Shown here: one piece after another, positions 8,390 through 16,521 of the stretch
Layout: each line of letters begins with the position of its first letter
Numbering within the stretch: position 1 is the first letter of the stretch
DNA from: Acidimicrobiaceae bacterium
Lineage (GTDB): Bacteria > Actinomycetota > Acidimicrobiia > Acidimicrobiales > RAAP-2
DNA: 33,088 bases
Assembly (NCBI GenBank): GCA_003155915.1
Contig: PMFA01000020.1
Span: forward strand, 1,816-34,903
Direction: 5' to 3'
Made by a program: the position numbers and the translations under genes
Notes under the pieces: model-generated
What the model was told of the DNA's origin: nothing
The model's input: only the letters and a program-made list of their open reading frames with translations
The model's database searches: none

Positions 8390-11041
8390 TCAGCGCAGCG
8401 TCGGGCCCTCGTGGCGGATGAATCGGGACGCTCGCCTCATGATCCGACGATTGAGGCGCTGGGAGTCAGTCGTGGTGGTGACCGCGAGACGCGGTGATTG
8501 GGATTGGAAGAACCGGAGCTTGGCATATTCGACCAGTGCGAGGTACACGACGACCATGCCGAACAAGAGGAGGAAGAACTTCGTAGGCAACACGGAGAAG
8601 CCGAAGAGGTGGGCCAACCCCGTGTAGGGAAGCAGGGCGCCTACGATCGCCGCTCCGGTCGGCACGAGGATCATGGCCACGCTCGGACGGCTCTTGAAGA
8701 ACGGAACCCGCCGGGTGCGGATGACGTAGACCACCAAGGTCTGGGTAGCGATGGACTCGACGAACCATCCGGTGCGGAACTCCACGTGGCCGGCGTGAAG
8801 CAGCGAGAGCATGACGTAGAAGGTGACGAAGTCGAAGATTGAACTAATCGGGCCGAAGACGGCCATGAAGCGACGGATGTAGCGCAGGTCCCAGGCGGCG
8901 GGTCGCGCAAGAGCCTCCACGTCGACGCGGTCGGTGGGTATCGCGAGCTGACCTGCATTGTACAGCAGGTTGTTGAGCAGAATCTGCGAGGGCAGCATCG
9001 GGAGGAAGGAGAGAAACGCCGAGGCTCCGGCGGCACTGAACATGTTGCCGAAGTTCGACGACGTGGCCATCAGGACGTACTTCATGGTGTTGGCGAAGAT
9101 CCGTCGGCCCTCCATCACGCCCTCCGCCAAAACGCCGAGGTCCTTGTCCAGTAGCACTACGTCGGCGGCGTCCTTGGCGACGTCGGTTCCTGAGTCGACG
9201 GAGATGCCGACGTCCGCGTGATGCAGAGCGACGGCGTCGTTGACGCCGTCGCCCAGAAAGGCGACATCGCGTCCGGTCCTTCGTGCCACCTTGATGATTC
9301 GTGACTTCTGGTCCGGGCCGATGCGGGAAAATACGGTGGTCGTGGGTATCGCGGCCTCGAGTTCGTCGTCGCTCATGGCCGCTACTTCGGTGCCGTTCAC
9401 GACGCCCGCGCAGGCGACACCAATATCACGACAGACCTTGGCCGCCACCTGCCCGTTGTCGCCCGTGATGATCTTCACATCGATACCGAGCTGTTGGAGT
9501 TTCGCGAGCGACGCGCCGGCGTCGCTCTTGGGCTTGTCGGCGAAGGTGAGGAAACCCTCCAGCGTGAGCTCGACTTCGTCCTTCACGCCCACGGTCAACA
9601 CCACGCCGCGATCTCGACTCGCGACGGCAATCACCCGCTCGCCGTCGGCGAACAGTGCGTCGAGGACGGCGCGAACCGAGTCGTCGACGTTGACGCACTG
9701 CTCGAGCACTACCTCAGGGGCGCCTTTGGTCACGAGTTTGAGGGCGCCATCGGCGCCGCGAACCAGTACCGAGCACATCTGGCGCTCGTGGTCGAACGGC
9801 AGCTCGGCGATTCGCTCAAACGTCGAGGTCTCGTGAACGAGGTCGTCATGTCCAGCAGCGGCCGCGATCCAGAGGGCTTGGTCGAGCGAGTTGCCGCCCA
9901 CCGGGCCCGTCTCGGACATCGTCGACTCGTTGCACACCAGTCCCAGCAGTAGCGGCCGATCGGCGCTCTCCCCGTCGACGTTCAAGGCGTGCTCGAACGT
10001 GATCACGCCTTCGGTGAGGGTTCCGGTCTTGTCCGTGAACAGCAGTTCGATGTTGCCCAGGTCCTCAATCGCTACGAGCCGCTTTACCAAGACCTTCTTC
10101 GCTGCGAGGGCACGCGATCCCGACGAGAGGCTCACCGTCACGATGGCGGGCATCATCTCAGGCGCGATACCTACGGCGATGGCGAGTGAGAAGAGGAGGG
10201 CCTCGATGAGCGGGCGCGACAGGATGATGTTCACGGCGAAGATGAAGATCGTCAGTAGTGCAGCAACGAGGAAGAGGAAGCGCGAGAATTTAGCCAAGCC
10301 GACTTCGAAGGCGCTCTGGCCCTGGTTGTCGGTGACGCCCGTGGCGATCCGACCGAAGGCGGTGCGGGTGCCTGTCTGGACGACGACGGCGAGGGCGGAA
10401 CCTTGGTGGACGATTGTTCCCATGTACGCGCAGTTTGCGAGGCTCGACGCATCAGGTTTGGCGACGGCGATCTCGGATTTTGGCGCTGGCATGGACTCAC
10501 CGGTCAGAACGGCTTCGTCACACTCGAACTCATCGACACTGAGTAGTCGCACGTCGGCCGGGACCAGTGTGCCCAGGTTGAGCGTGACGACATCACCCGG
10601 CACGAGCTCGGTGACCGGTATTTGCGCGACGGTGCCGTCACGATGCACGGTGGCGTTCTGACTGATCTTGGAGCGAAGCGTCGACATGGCCACGGCCGCG
10701 CGAAACTCGTTGAAGAACCCGAGCCCGACGCTCAGTAGGACGATCACGGCGATGATGATCGCGTTGGTTCCCCCGCCGGTGAGTCCTGAAACCAACGCGG
10801 CGCCGAGTAGGAGGATCAGGATCGGATTCTTCAGCTGGCGCCATAGGACGACGCTGGCTCTCACGCGGTGGATCGCGAGCACGTTCGCTCCGAATTCGCG
10901 GACGCGGCAATCGACCTCAGTTTGGCTCAGTCCCTCTAAACCGCTAGCGAGATGTGAGAGCACTTCGGTGGGGGCCAGCGTGGCGGCCTCGGTCAACTCG
11001 AGGGCGGTGAATGACCCCGGTTGGGATTGCTTCTCCTTCAT
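8390..11041 (-). CDS. P-type ATPase, magnesium importer class (MgtA/MgtB-like)
   Basis: 883 residues, the usual length for P3B-type Mg2+ ATPases. In order: an N-terminal cytoplasmic segment; membrane helices M1-M2 near 70-115; the actuator domain with TGES at 180-183; M3-M4 near 255-305 with the ion-binding VGIAPEMMPAI; the phosphorylation site LFTDKTGTLT with Asp337; a nucleotide-binding domain; the hinge GDGVNDAVAL; and six C-terminal helices with the VESIATQTLVVYVIRTRR block typical of MgtA. It acts in the inner membrane and is expected to bring Mg2+ into the cell. No MgtC, PhoP-like regulator or Mg2+-sensing leader is visible upstream. The ATG at 11041 has only a weak GAGAA upstream. Confidence 0.93.
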   Translation of the reverse strand: MKEKQSQPGSFTALELTEAATLAPTEVLSHLASGLEGLSQTEVDCRVREFGANVLAIHRVRASVVLWRQLKNPILILLLGAALVSGLTGGGTNAIIIAVIVLLSVGLGFFNEFRAAVAMSTLRSKISQNATVHRDGTVAQIPVTELVPGDVVTLNLGTLVPADVRLLSVDEFECDEAVLTGESMPAPKSEIAVAKPDASSLANCAYMGTIVHQGSALAVVVQTGTRTAFGRIATGVTDNQGQSAFEVGLAKFSRFLFLVAALLTIFIFAVNIILSRPLIEALLFSLAIAVGIAPEMMPAIVTVSLSSGSRALAAKKVLVKRLVAIEDLGNIELLFTDKTGTLTEGVITFEHALNVDGESADRPLLLGLVCNESTMSETGPVGGNSLDQALWIAAAAGHDDLVHETSTFERIAELPFDHERQMCSVLVRGADGALKLVTKGAPEVVLEQCVNVDDSVRAVLDALFADGERVIAVASRDRGVVLTVGVKDEVELTLEGFLTFADKPKSDAGASLAKLQQLGIDVKIITGDNGQVAAKVCRDIGVACAGVVNGTEVAAMSDDELEAAIPTTTVFSRIGPDQKSRIIKVARRTGRDVAFLGDGVNDAVALHHADVGISVDSGTDVAKDAADVVLLDKDLGVLAEGVMEGRRIFANTMKYVLMATSSNFGNMFSAAGASAFLSFLPMLPSQILLNNLLYNAGQLAIPTDRVDVEALARPAAWDLRYIRRFMAVFGPISSIFDFVTFYVMLSLLHAGHVEFRTGWFVESIATQTLVVYVIRTRRVPFFKSRPSVAMILVPTGAAIVGALLPYTGLAHLFGFSVLPTKFFLLLFGMVVVYLALVEYAKLRFFQSQSPRLAVTTTTDSQRLNRRIMRRASRFIRHEGPTLR

Positions 11042-11135
11042 CTGTTCTCAAGAGTAACCACGCGCCGCGCGATTGATTACGTCTCGAATGCTCACCCAAT
11101 CGTCGCATTCAGGCTCTCGTCGACCCGACCCGGGG

Positions 11136-11333
11136 TCAATCGGGGAGCGTCACCAGGAATCGTTTGCCGGCCGAATTGTGACCTTCATTTTCGTTCGCGA
11201 GTTGGGTGATGACGTCATCGTGGTGAACTCTCAGTTTCAATCGTGCCGTGATAGCGGTGACGGAGAATCCTTCTCTCATCACCATGGTCACGGCGTCACA
11301 ACGTTGGTCCATTTGGCTTACGTCCGTTAGCAC
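11136..11333 (-). pseudogene. N-terminal remnant of an IS481-type transposase
   Basis: A 65-residue frame starting at GTG 11333 (VLTDVSQMDQRCDAVTMVMREGFS...). It resembles the N-terminus of IS3/IS481-class transposases, where a QRYxAVxxVxxGxSVTExA helix-turn-helix precedes the catalytic domain. After about 35 residues the similarity fades, and the DDE domain is absent, so the gene is a relic. The Shine-Dalgarno region has decayed compared with the second copy at 23773, which still has AAGGAGGT. Confidence 0.55.
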
Positions 11334-11473
11334 GTACCACTTCTTCGACGTCCAAACTCGACGCCTAGGAAGGGCGGTGTGTCAAGGATCAGGCGTTATC
11401 GGGTCGCGCATTTGGTGTTTCTGAACAACAGAACCTGCGTTGTCGATCTGTCACGGTTCAACAGAGATAGAAC
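11334..11473 (-). mobile_element. 5' non-coding end of an IS481-like relic, copy 1
   Basis: 140 bp upstream of the relic transposase start. It is clearly homologous, with almost no length change, to 23774-23912. Shared blocks include GTGTCAAGGATCAG, GTCGCGCAT, AACAGAACCT and TCTGTCACGG. Within it the ATCAGSCGTTA-type word recurs, suggesting transposase-binding repeats. The outer end lies 9 bp from repeat B at 11483. Confidence 0.55.
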
Positions 11474-11482
11474 CAATGAAGG

Positions 11483-11518
11483 GTGGGCCGCTCGGGTCTC
11501 GATCCCGACACCTTGGGA
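11483..11518 (-). repeat. Repeat B, copy 1: tRNA-Lys 3'-half-like sequence (diverged)
   Basis: Read on the minus strand this is TCCCAAGG, then a T-arm stem-loop, then GCGGCCCAC. The T-stem differs from the other copies by two substitutions that compensate each other: the outer C:G pair is T:A here, so the stem still pairs. Homology stops near the 3' edge of the anticodon loop. No tRNA 5' half exists next to it, so it is not a functional tRNA gene. Confidence 0.75.
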
Positions 11519-12035
11519 GTCTCTCCAATTGGTCATCGAAATCGTTGGTTCGTCACGACCGCCCCATTACCCGTTGGAGTAACGCTCGGTTCACCGACGG
11601 TCCGCGCTCGCCCGTGATCGCGAACGCGAACTCCCAAGACCACTCGCAGCTGGCGAAGTAAGCGAGTGAAACATCGTTCCTTGACCTGGAAGGCGACACC
11701 GTAGGGGAACTCAGGCGTCGCTCGAAGGCCCATCGGTCGAGCTGGCTTTCATACCACCCCCCTCAGAATGGGTTTCGCACTATTGCGCCCAGCGCCGTGC
11801 CGCCGAGATTTTTCTCGCGCTGTCAGGCGCGGAAAACTTGCCCGCTGCGTTCCCGAGTGATCATTCACGACCTGTGAGGGACGTTGACCAAGACCGATCC
11901 TCAACGGGCCTTATGGAGAGCAATTCATTTCTAGGCGGCCAAGCCTTCGACAACGCCCGGGGCGAATCACTTTTTTTAGTTTGACCGCATGATTCAGGTA
12001 GAAGGCCAAGTGTCCTGGTCGATACCGTCGTAGGC
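11519..12035. other. Intergenic region upstream of the flavin reductase-ada operon
   Basis: About 515 bp with no credible gene on either strand. The promoter of the downstream operon must lie here. A TTGACC at 11981 is present, but no convincing -10 follows at proper spacing. The short open frames in it have unlikely compositions and no ribosome-binding sites. Confidence 0.4.
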
Positions 12036-12644
12036 ATGCACACGGTCATAACCCCAAAAATCCTCTATCTCGGAACCCCGGTTGTACTCATAAGCACTAT
12101 GAATCAAGATGGATCTGTGAATCTCGCTCCCATGTCATCGGCGTGGTGGCTGGGCCTCACTGGTGTTCTAGGCCTTGGAACTCGGGGCCAAACTTTTGCC
12201 AATTTGCAACGAGATGGAGAGTGCGTTTTGAATCTCCCTTCCGTTGACCAAGCAGCGGCGGTGGACCGTCTCGCGCTGACGACGGGAATGGATCCCGTTC
12301 CGGGTTACAAAAAAGAGATGGGCTTTCGGCACGTGAAGGACAAATTCGCCGAGGCGGGTCTGAGCGCGGGTCCTTCGGACCTCGTGCGCCCTTCTCGAGT
12401 GATGGACGTTCCAATTCAACTGGAGGCGAAGGTCACCGCAATTCATTCCGTCGGTGCGATTGAGGACTATTCGGCGTGCATCGAAGTGCAGATTCTTCGA
12501 GTACACGTGGAAGAAGAGTTACTCGACCCGGAGTTTCGACACCATATCTCTCCCGACCGCTGGCGACCGTTGATTATGAGCTTTCTCGACTTCTACGGTC
12601 TTGGAGATCGAGTCCATCCCTCGCGGCTCGCGGAGGTGTTTTGA
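12036..12644 (+). CDS. Flavin reductase-like, FMN-binding split-barrel protein
   Basis: 202 residues. The N-terminal half carries the flavin reductase-like split barrel: TPVVLISTMNQDGSVNLAPMSSAWW, in short form, matches the FMN-phosphate-binding strand-turn, followed by LGLGTRGQTFANLQRDGECVLNLPS. Members bind FMN and reduce flavin or small substrates with NAD(P)H; the actual substrate is unknown. Its TGA overlaps the ATG of ada by one base, so it heads a three-gene operon with ada and a DMT exporter. That linkage to alkylation repair suggests an auxiliary detoxifying role, which is inference. The ATG at 12036 lacks a strong ribosome-binding site. Confidence 0.85.
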   Translation: MHTVITPKILYLGTPVVLISTMNQDGSVNLAPMSSAWWLGLTGVLGLGTRGQTFANLQRDGECVLNLPSVDQAAAVDRLALTTGMDPVPGYKKEMGFRHVKDKFAEAGLSAGPSDLVRPSRVMDVPIQLEAKVTAIHSVGAIEDYSACIEVQILRVHVEEELLDPEFRHHISPDRWRPLIMSFLDFYGLGDRVHPSRLAEVF

Positions 12645-13714
12645 TGACGCGCGTTGTGTTGTCCTCAGCGAGTGAGCTCGAAGACGAACGCTGGCGTGCG
12701 GTGGAGGAGCGGTCCCAACGTGATGACGGACGATTCATCTTCGCCGTGCGCACAACTGGTATCTATTGTCGGCCCTCGTGCTCGGCGCGACGAGCGCGCC
12801 GTGAGAATGTCGAGTTTTTCGGCGACCCACAAAGCGCGCGCGACGCCGGATACCGCGCGTGTCGTCGATGCATGCCCGACGCTGCTGTCAGTGGAGTGAC
12901 CGAGTGGGTGACGAAACTCTGCCGTCGACTCGAGGAGCCCGGCAAGGTTCCCACGCTCTTGGAGTTGGCAGATTTGGTTGGACTGAGTCCGTCACACGTG
13001 CAGCGCACGTTTAGTAGGGAAATGGGCGTCAGTCCACACCAGTACGGGAAAGCTCGTCGCATCGAAGGCCTGCGCTCTGAGCTACGCAGTGGTACTGACG
13101 TGACCTCGGCGGTGTATGAAGTCGGCTTTAATTCCAACAGTGTCGCCTACGCCCAGGCGAAGCCCGGACTGGGCATGACTCCTCGGCGTTGGCGCGACGG
13201 CGGACGCGGCGAACGTATTTACTACACGGTTCTTGCGTCGGATCTTGGCCAGGTCTTAGTGGCGGCAACGAACGCGGGTCTCGTGGCCGTACGCATCGGC
13301 GACGAAGCAGCACTGGTCACTGAAGTGCGCGCCGAGTTCCCGCTGGCCGATTTTCGTCGTGATGACAAATTACTCTCCCAAGAATCACACGCCGTCTTGT
13401 CGCGCACGCTGGGACTCACGAACCCTCCACCAATTTCCCTCGATATCGCCGCGACTGCTTTTCAGGCGCGCGTGTGGAGTGCGCTCCGGGTCATCCCATC
13501 GGGTGAAACCAGGTCCTACGCCGACGTGGCGACGATGATTGGAGAGCCAACCGCGGTGCGAGCGGTGGCTAGAGCGTGCGCCAGTAATCCAGTGGCCCTC
13601 GTAGTCCCGTGCCATCGGGTGGTGCGCTCCGATGGAGCGCTGGGTGGCTACCGATGGGGCCCAGAGGTGAAAGAGACATTGCTCGCGGTGGAAGGCGCTC
13701 ACCGACGCCCATGA
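12644..13714 (+). CDS. ada: Ada: methyl-phosphotriester/O6-methylguanine DNA methyltransferase and AraC-type activator
   Basis: 356 residues with the full Ada layout. The N-terminal zinc domain has C42, C46, C73 and C76 in GIYCRPSC and RACRRCMPD; C42 matches the methyl-phosphotriester acceptor of E. coli Ada. An AraC-type helix-turn-helix region covers about 90-185 (LLELADLVGLSPSHVQRTF, then VGFNSNSVAYAQAK). The C-terminal methyltransferase domain has the acceptor motif VVPCHRVV with C323. Methyl transfer to the first Cys turns the protein into an activator of alkylation-repair genes. The frame is open further upstream to 12476, but GGAGGTG just before the ATG at 12644 decides the start. It overlaps its upstream neighbour by 1 bp and its downstream neighbour by 4 bp, so all three are co-translated. 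Confidence 0.95.
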   Translation: MTRVVLSSASELEDERWRAVEERSQRDDGRFIFAVRTTGIYCRPSCSARRARRENVEFFGDPQSARDAGYRACRRCMPDAAVSGVTEWVTKLCRRLEEPGKVPTLLELADLVGLSPSHVQRTFSREMGVSPHQYGKARRIEGLRSELRSGTDVTSAVYEVGFNSNSVAYAQAKPGLGMTPRRWRDGGRGERIYYTVLASDLGQVLVAATNAGLVAVRIGDEAALVTEVRAEFPLADFRRDDKLLSQESHAVLSRTLGLTNPPPISLDIAATAFQARVWSALRVIPSGETRSYADVATMIGEPTAVRAVARACASNPVALVVPCHRVVRSDGALGGYRWGPEVKETLLAVEGAHRRP

Positions 13715-14676
13715 GGAAATCGCCCACGGCGCTGGGTGTCACGACGGGCCGACGGCACGTCGTCGTGGCGTGGCAGACGTGGTTCGTGCTTCTCGGAGCA
13801 ATCTGGGGTTGTTCATTCTGGTGGATCAAGCTCGGGCTGCGCTCGATGTCGCCCGTGGATGTCGCCTTCGCCCGGCTCGTCGCGGGCGCCGCCACGCTGC
13901 TCTTGATCGCCGTATTTACCCGCACGCCGCTGCCTCGGAATCTGAAGACGTGGGGCCACCTATTCGTCCTCTCGGCGCTGCTGAACAGCGTCCCTTTCAC
14001 CCTCTTCGCTTACGGTGAGACCCACATCTCGGCGGTGCTGGCGGGGCTCATCAACGCCTTCACCCCGCTTGCCACGGTGATTGTCGCCGTGTTTATCTTG
14101 CGCCAAGAGCCGTACAGTTCGACAGTCATTGGCGGGCTGGTCGTCGGCTTGATCGGCGTGGTGGTGGTCATCGGAGCCTGGAACGGCTTCGGCAAGAGCC
14201 AGCTGCTGGGCATTGGCGCATGCCTCGTTGCCGTCATATGTTACGGCTTCGGTTTCTCGTACGCCCGTGGCCACCTCGGCAGGTTGCCCGACAAGCCGGT
14301 CGCCTTGGCCACGGGTCAGGTCCTGTGCGGGACCCTGCAGCTGTTGCCCTTTTCCCTCGTGTTCGGCCACGTCCAGGCACATCGCCCGCTGTCGTCGCTC
14401 ATGGCCTTGGGTGCCCTCGGTATCCTCGGCACCGGCGTCGCCTACATACTTAACTTCCACATTGTTCGCCACGCTCCCGCAACCATCGCCAGCAGCGTCA
14501 CGTACCTCACGCCCATCTTCGCCGTCGCCGTCGGCGTCGCGTTTCTCGGCGAATCGTTGAGTTGGAACGAGCCGGTGGGCGCGTTGCTCATCCTCGTCGG
14601 TGCCGCGCTCGCCCAGGATCGCCTCCGCCGCCCACTGCGCGCAAGCGACGACGTCCGAACCCAGGATCTCGCCTGA
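13711..14676 (+). CDS. DMT-superfamily EamA-type exporter
   Basis: 321 residues from an ATG that overlaps the ada stop as ATGA. The protein has ten hydrophobic segments in two EamA repeats. The first begins WFVLLGAIWGCSFWWIKLG with PVDVAFARL; the second ends SSVTYLTPIFAVAVGVAFLGE. This is the normal size for the family, which moves amino acids, metabolites or toxic compounds across the inner membrane. Its place in the ada operon suggests that it is induced by alkylation and might export a damaged metabolite; that is inference. A clear paralogue lies at 17525-18502. The open frame extends upstream into ada, but the overlapping start is preferred. Confidence 0.92.
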   Translation: MRKSPTALGVTTGRRHVVVAWQTWFVLLGAIWGCSFWWIKLGLRSMSPVDVAFARLVAGAATLLLIAVFTRTPLPRNLKTWGHLFVLSALLNSVPFTLFAYGETHISAVLAGLINAFTPLATVIVAVFILRQEPYSSTVIGGLVVGLIGVVVVIGAWNGFGKSQLLGIGACLVAVICYGFGFSYARGHLGRLPDKPVALATGQVLCGTLQLLPFSLVFGHVQAHRPLSSLMALGALGILGTGVAYILNFHIVRHAPATIASSVTYLTPIFAVAVGVAFLGESLSWNEPVGALLILVGAALAQDRLRRPLRASDDVRTQDLA

Positions 14677-14813
14677 AGCAGGGATGCCGTGACTCGCACA
14701 TGGCCCGTATGACGATGACGTTCAAATTTCACCGCGATGCCGAGTCGTGGGCTACACCAGCGACATCATGGGTCTTGTCGAACATCTAGGTGGGGAAGAG
14801 CGTGGGGACCGGC

Positions 14814-14993
14814 ATGAACGATGAAGAACTTCACAATGTCGCGAACTTTCGTTGGCGAGTCGAGGAATCGATGCGAGAGAGTGATCGCTTGAAAGGCGAG
14901 AGCGCGGGTGTTTTCGATGGGCGCGTCGTCGGGCCAACCAGCAACCCGGTCCCGTCTACCTTTTCTTCGTGTGACTACGCAGCTAGATGCTGA
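14814..14993 (+). CDS. Possible small hypothetical protein
   Basis: 59 codons from an ATG preceded by GTGGGGACC. The first ~36 residues (MNDEELHNVANFRWRVEES...) are charged and amphipathic like a real protein; the last third is less convincing. It converges with the membrane-protein gene on the other strand, overlapping its end by 11 bp. There is no recognised family. It may be the start of a truncated gene or chance. The rest of the 14677-14982 gap shows nothing. Confidence 0.25.
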   Translation: MNDEELHNVANFRWRVEESMRESDRLKGESAGVFDGRVVGPTSNPVPSTFSSCDYAARC

Positions 14994-15528
14994 CCTCTGG
15001 ATCTATTTGAAGGTAGTGGCGGATCCCGAGGAGCACGAGGAAGAGCATCGCCAGGGCCAGCACGAAAGCCGCGATTGCCCCGAAGAGGGCGATCTGGCCC
15101 ATGAAGCCAAAGGCGTAGGCGTTGAGCAACAGGCCGCGCAGCGTGTCGCCGCGGAACACGAGTTCGACCTGGTTCGCAAGGGCTGTGTTGCCCGGGTCGC
15201 TGAGGGACGCGTTGCTCAGTTGGGCGTAGGTCTTGCCTCCGGAGATCGCCATGGTGTCCACGCCGATGATGTCGTTGGCAAAGATCTGCGCCTCGGAGCC
15301 GGTCAACACTTCTTCGCCCGCGTATTGGGTCAGGTGAGCCTTGACCAAGTCCTGGTAGTCCCGCCCGCCAACCTTGGGGAAGAAGACCTTCTGCTCTTGG
15401 AGCTGTGATCGAACTTGGGAAGAGGTGAAGCTATTGCCGATCACCAGGCCCACACCCGCGACAATGAGTACCACGGTGAGCACAGTGCCCACCCAGTTGA
15501 GTAGCAGGTCCAATGTCTTGCGGCGCAT
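14983..15528 (-). CDS. Two-helix actinobacterial membrane protein (of the type often mislabelled LigA)
   Basis: 181 residues. A first membrane helix at about 11-33 (WVGTVLTVVLIVAGVGLVIG) follows a basic start. A ~105-residue outer domain (FTSSQVRSQLQEQKVFFPK, ISGGKTYAQLSNA) lies between it and a second helix near 143-170. The C-terminal tail is short (LGIRHYLQIDPE). This layout and the FFP..QL..YAG wording are familiar from small actinobacterial membrane proteins that databases sometimes call LigA, a name with no experimental basis here. GGGAGTGAACT precedes the ATG at 15528. The function is unknown. Confidence 0.82.
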   Translation of the reverse strand: MRRKTLDLLLNWVGTVLTVVLIVAGVGLVIGNSFTSSQVRSQLQEQKVFFPKVGGRDYQDLVKAHLTQYAGEEVLTGSEAQIFANDIIGVDTMAISGGKTYAQLSNASLSDPGNTALANQVELVFRGDTLRGLLLNAYAFGFMGQIALFGAIAAFVLALAMLFLVLLGIRHYLQIDPEVSI

Positions 15529-15928
15529 AGTTCACTCCCGTTTGGCTCGTCTTGTTTTCAAACAGCCTTCCACCACGAACACGAAGAGCCATAGGGAAGT
15601 AAGTCCCTTTGATGCCCGTCGGCGATCATTTCCATGGCGGGGGGCGCCGGAAACGGCACCCCGCGGGACCAGAGTTCAGGAAGGGTCCTATCGTCGTCGA
15701 GTGACTGACAGAGCGTCCTCTCCACGACACAACGTCTGCCCCCCTGGGATCACAACGTCTCGGCACGCGTCGAGGACCGGATCCGCGCAATCCGGGGGGA
15801 GAAACCTCGACAGTTTGGTATCAAAATGGAGGAGGTAGCTGCAGCGTTGTGTCGCATGGTCTGCCACAATTGCAAAGTGGCTGAATGAATCGTACCGGCA
15901 CAGATGGGGGCTAAGGCAGTTCAAAAAC

Positions 15929-15992
15929 GGCGTTGTCGATTGTCACTCGGGTTTTGCGGTGTTGCGGAAGTATGAGGTCCAAATTGAGGCCC
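15929..15992 (-). repeat. Repeat A, copy 2, in the 15529-16521 gap
   Basis: The plus strand reads GTTGTCGATTGTC, GTTTTGCGGTGTTGCGG and TATGAGGTCCAAATTGAGGCC, the family order. It lies 124 bp before repeat B at 16117, giving an A-B unit of ~230 bp also seen at 24871-25108 and, with a shorter A box, at 30200-30401. Between A and B this copy shares GCGACCGTTG and GAGCGTGAACGTTC-like words with the other two units. The stretch from 15529 to here shows no gene. Confidence 0.65.
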
Positions 15993-16116
15993 ATGGCGTC
16001 GTTGGCGAGGAGCTCCGGACGCTCCAATCCCACTGCGAAGTCTTGGAAGTTGCTCGTTCTCGAGTGATAGTGAGGCGACCGTTGCGGTCCGCGAGCGTGA
16101 ACGTTCGCTCTTCTTA

Positions 16117-16159
16117 GTGGGCCGCCCGGGTCTCGATCCCGGCACCTTGGGATTAAAAG
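16117..16159 (-). repeat. Repeat B, copy 2: tRNA-Lys(TTT) 3'-half-like attachment-type sequence
   Basis: Read on the minus strand: CTTTTAA anticodon loop (anticodon TTT), TCCCA half-stem, AGGTG variable loop, T-arm CCGGG-ATCGAGA-CCCGG, then GCGGCCC and the discriminator A. The sequence before the anticodon loop does not pair with TCCCA and no D-arm exists, so only the 3' half is present. Tyrosine-recombinase elements commonly use exactly this part of tRNA genes as the core attachment site. Confidence 0.8.
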
Positions 16160-16181
16160 AGGGATGCATTTGGTCAGATTC

Positions 16182-16238
16182 GTCCGGTGGTGTCGGAATC
16201 ATCCGAGAATCAAAGAAAATCTGTCCGGTGGTGTCGGA
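16182..16238. repeat. Short direct repeat
   Basis: The 16-mer GTCCGGTGGTGTCGGA occurs at 16182-16197 and again at 16223-16238, 41 bp apart, just beyond repeat B copy 2. A 6-bp inverted repeat (TGTGCG/CGCACA) follows at 16256-16276. The role is unknown. Confidence 0.6.
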
Positions 16239-16431
16239 TTGGTAACGGGATGAAATGTGCGATTTTTGAGCGCACAGTGCCACTTCGCACCGCGTTAATC
16301 CATCAGTGAGTGTTCAACTTCGACATATTCGAAACGCCTGCCACCTCGCGTAAGTCAGTCAAGTTCGTGAGCCATCCTCAGAGGGTTTGGTCTCCAAGTT
16401 TCCCGACACGATTCAGCCAATCAGCAGAGGC

Positions 16432-16460
16432 TTGACAAGCGATGAGGTCTTTGTTATCTT
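16432..16460 (+). promoter_or_regulatory. Sigma-70-type promoter of the secreted protein
   Basis: TTGACA at 16432-16437, exactly 17 bp, then TATCTT at 16455-16460. The -35 is perfect and the -10 differs from consensus at two positions. Transcription would start near 16467, which excludes the upstream start at 16387. Confidence 0.75.
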
Positions 16461-16521
16461 CGAACATCGGCCAGGGCATAATTGGTGTCCCGTTCCGCTA
16501 CGACGAAAACGGGACACTTCT

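Noticed and set aside
10980-11135. Mg2+-sensing leader or riboswitch of the P-type ATPase
   Set aside because: I could not find a long hairpin-rich leader or proline-rich leader peptide upstream of ATG 11041; IS481-relic sequence begins within about 100 bp.
12476-12643. N-terminal extension of Ada
   Set aside because: The frame is open but lies inside the flavin reductase gene; GGAGGTG before ATG 12644 and the alignment with Ada N-termini fix the start there.
15921-16283. 120-residue minus-strand frame as a gene
   Set aside because: It runs straight through repeats A and B, its composition is Arg/Ser/Pro-rich as in chance frames, and it has no ribosome-binding site.
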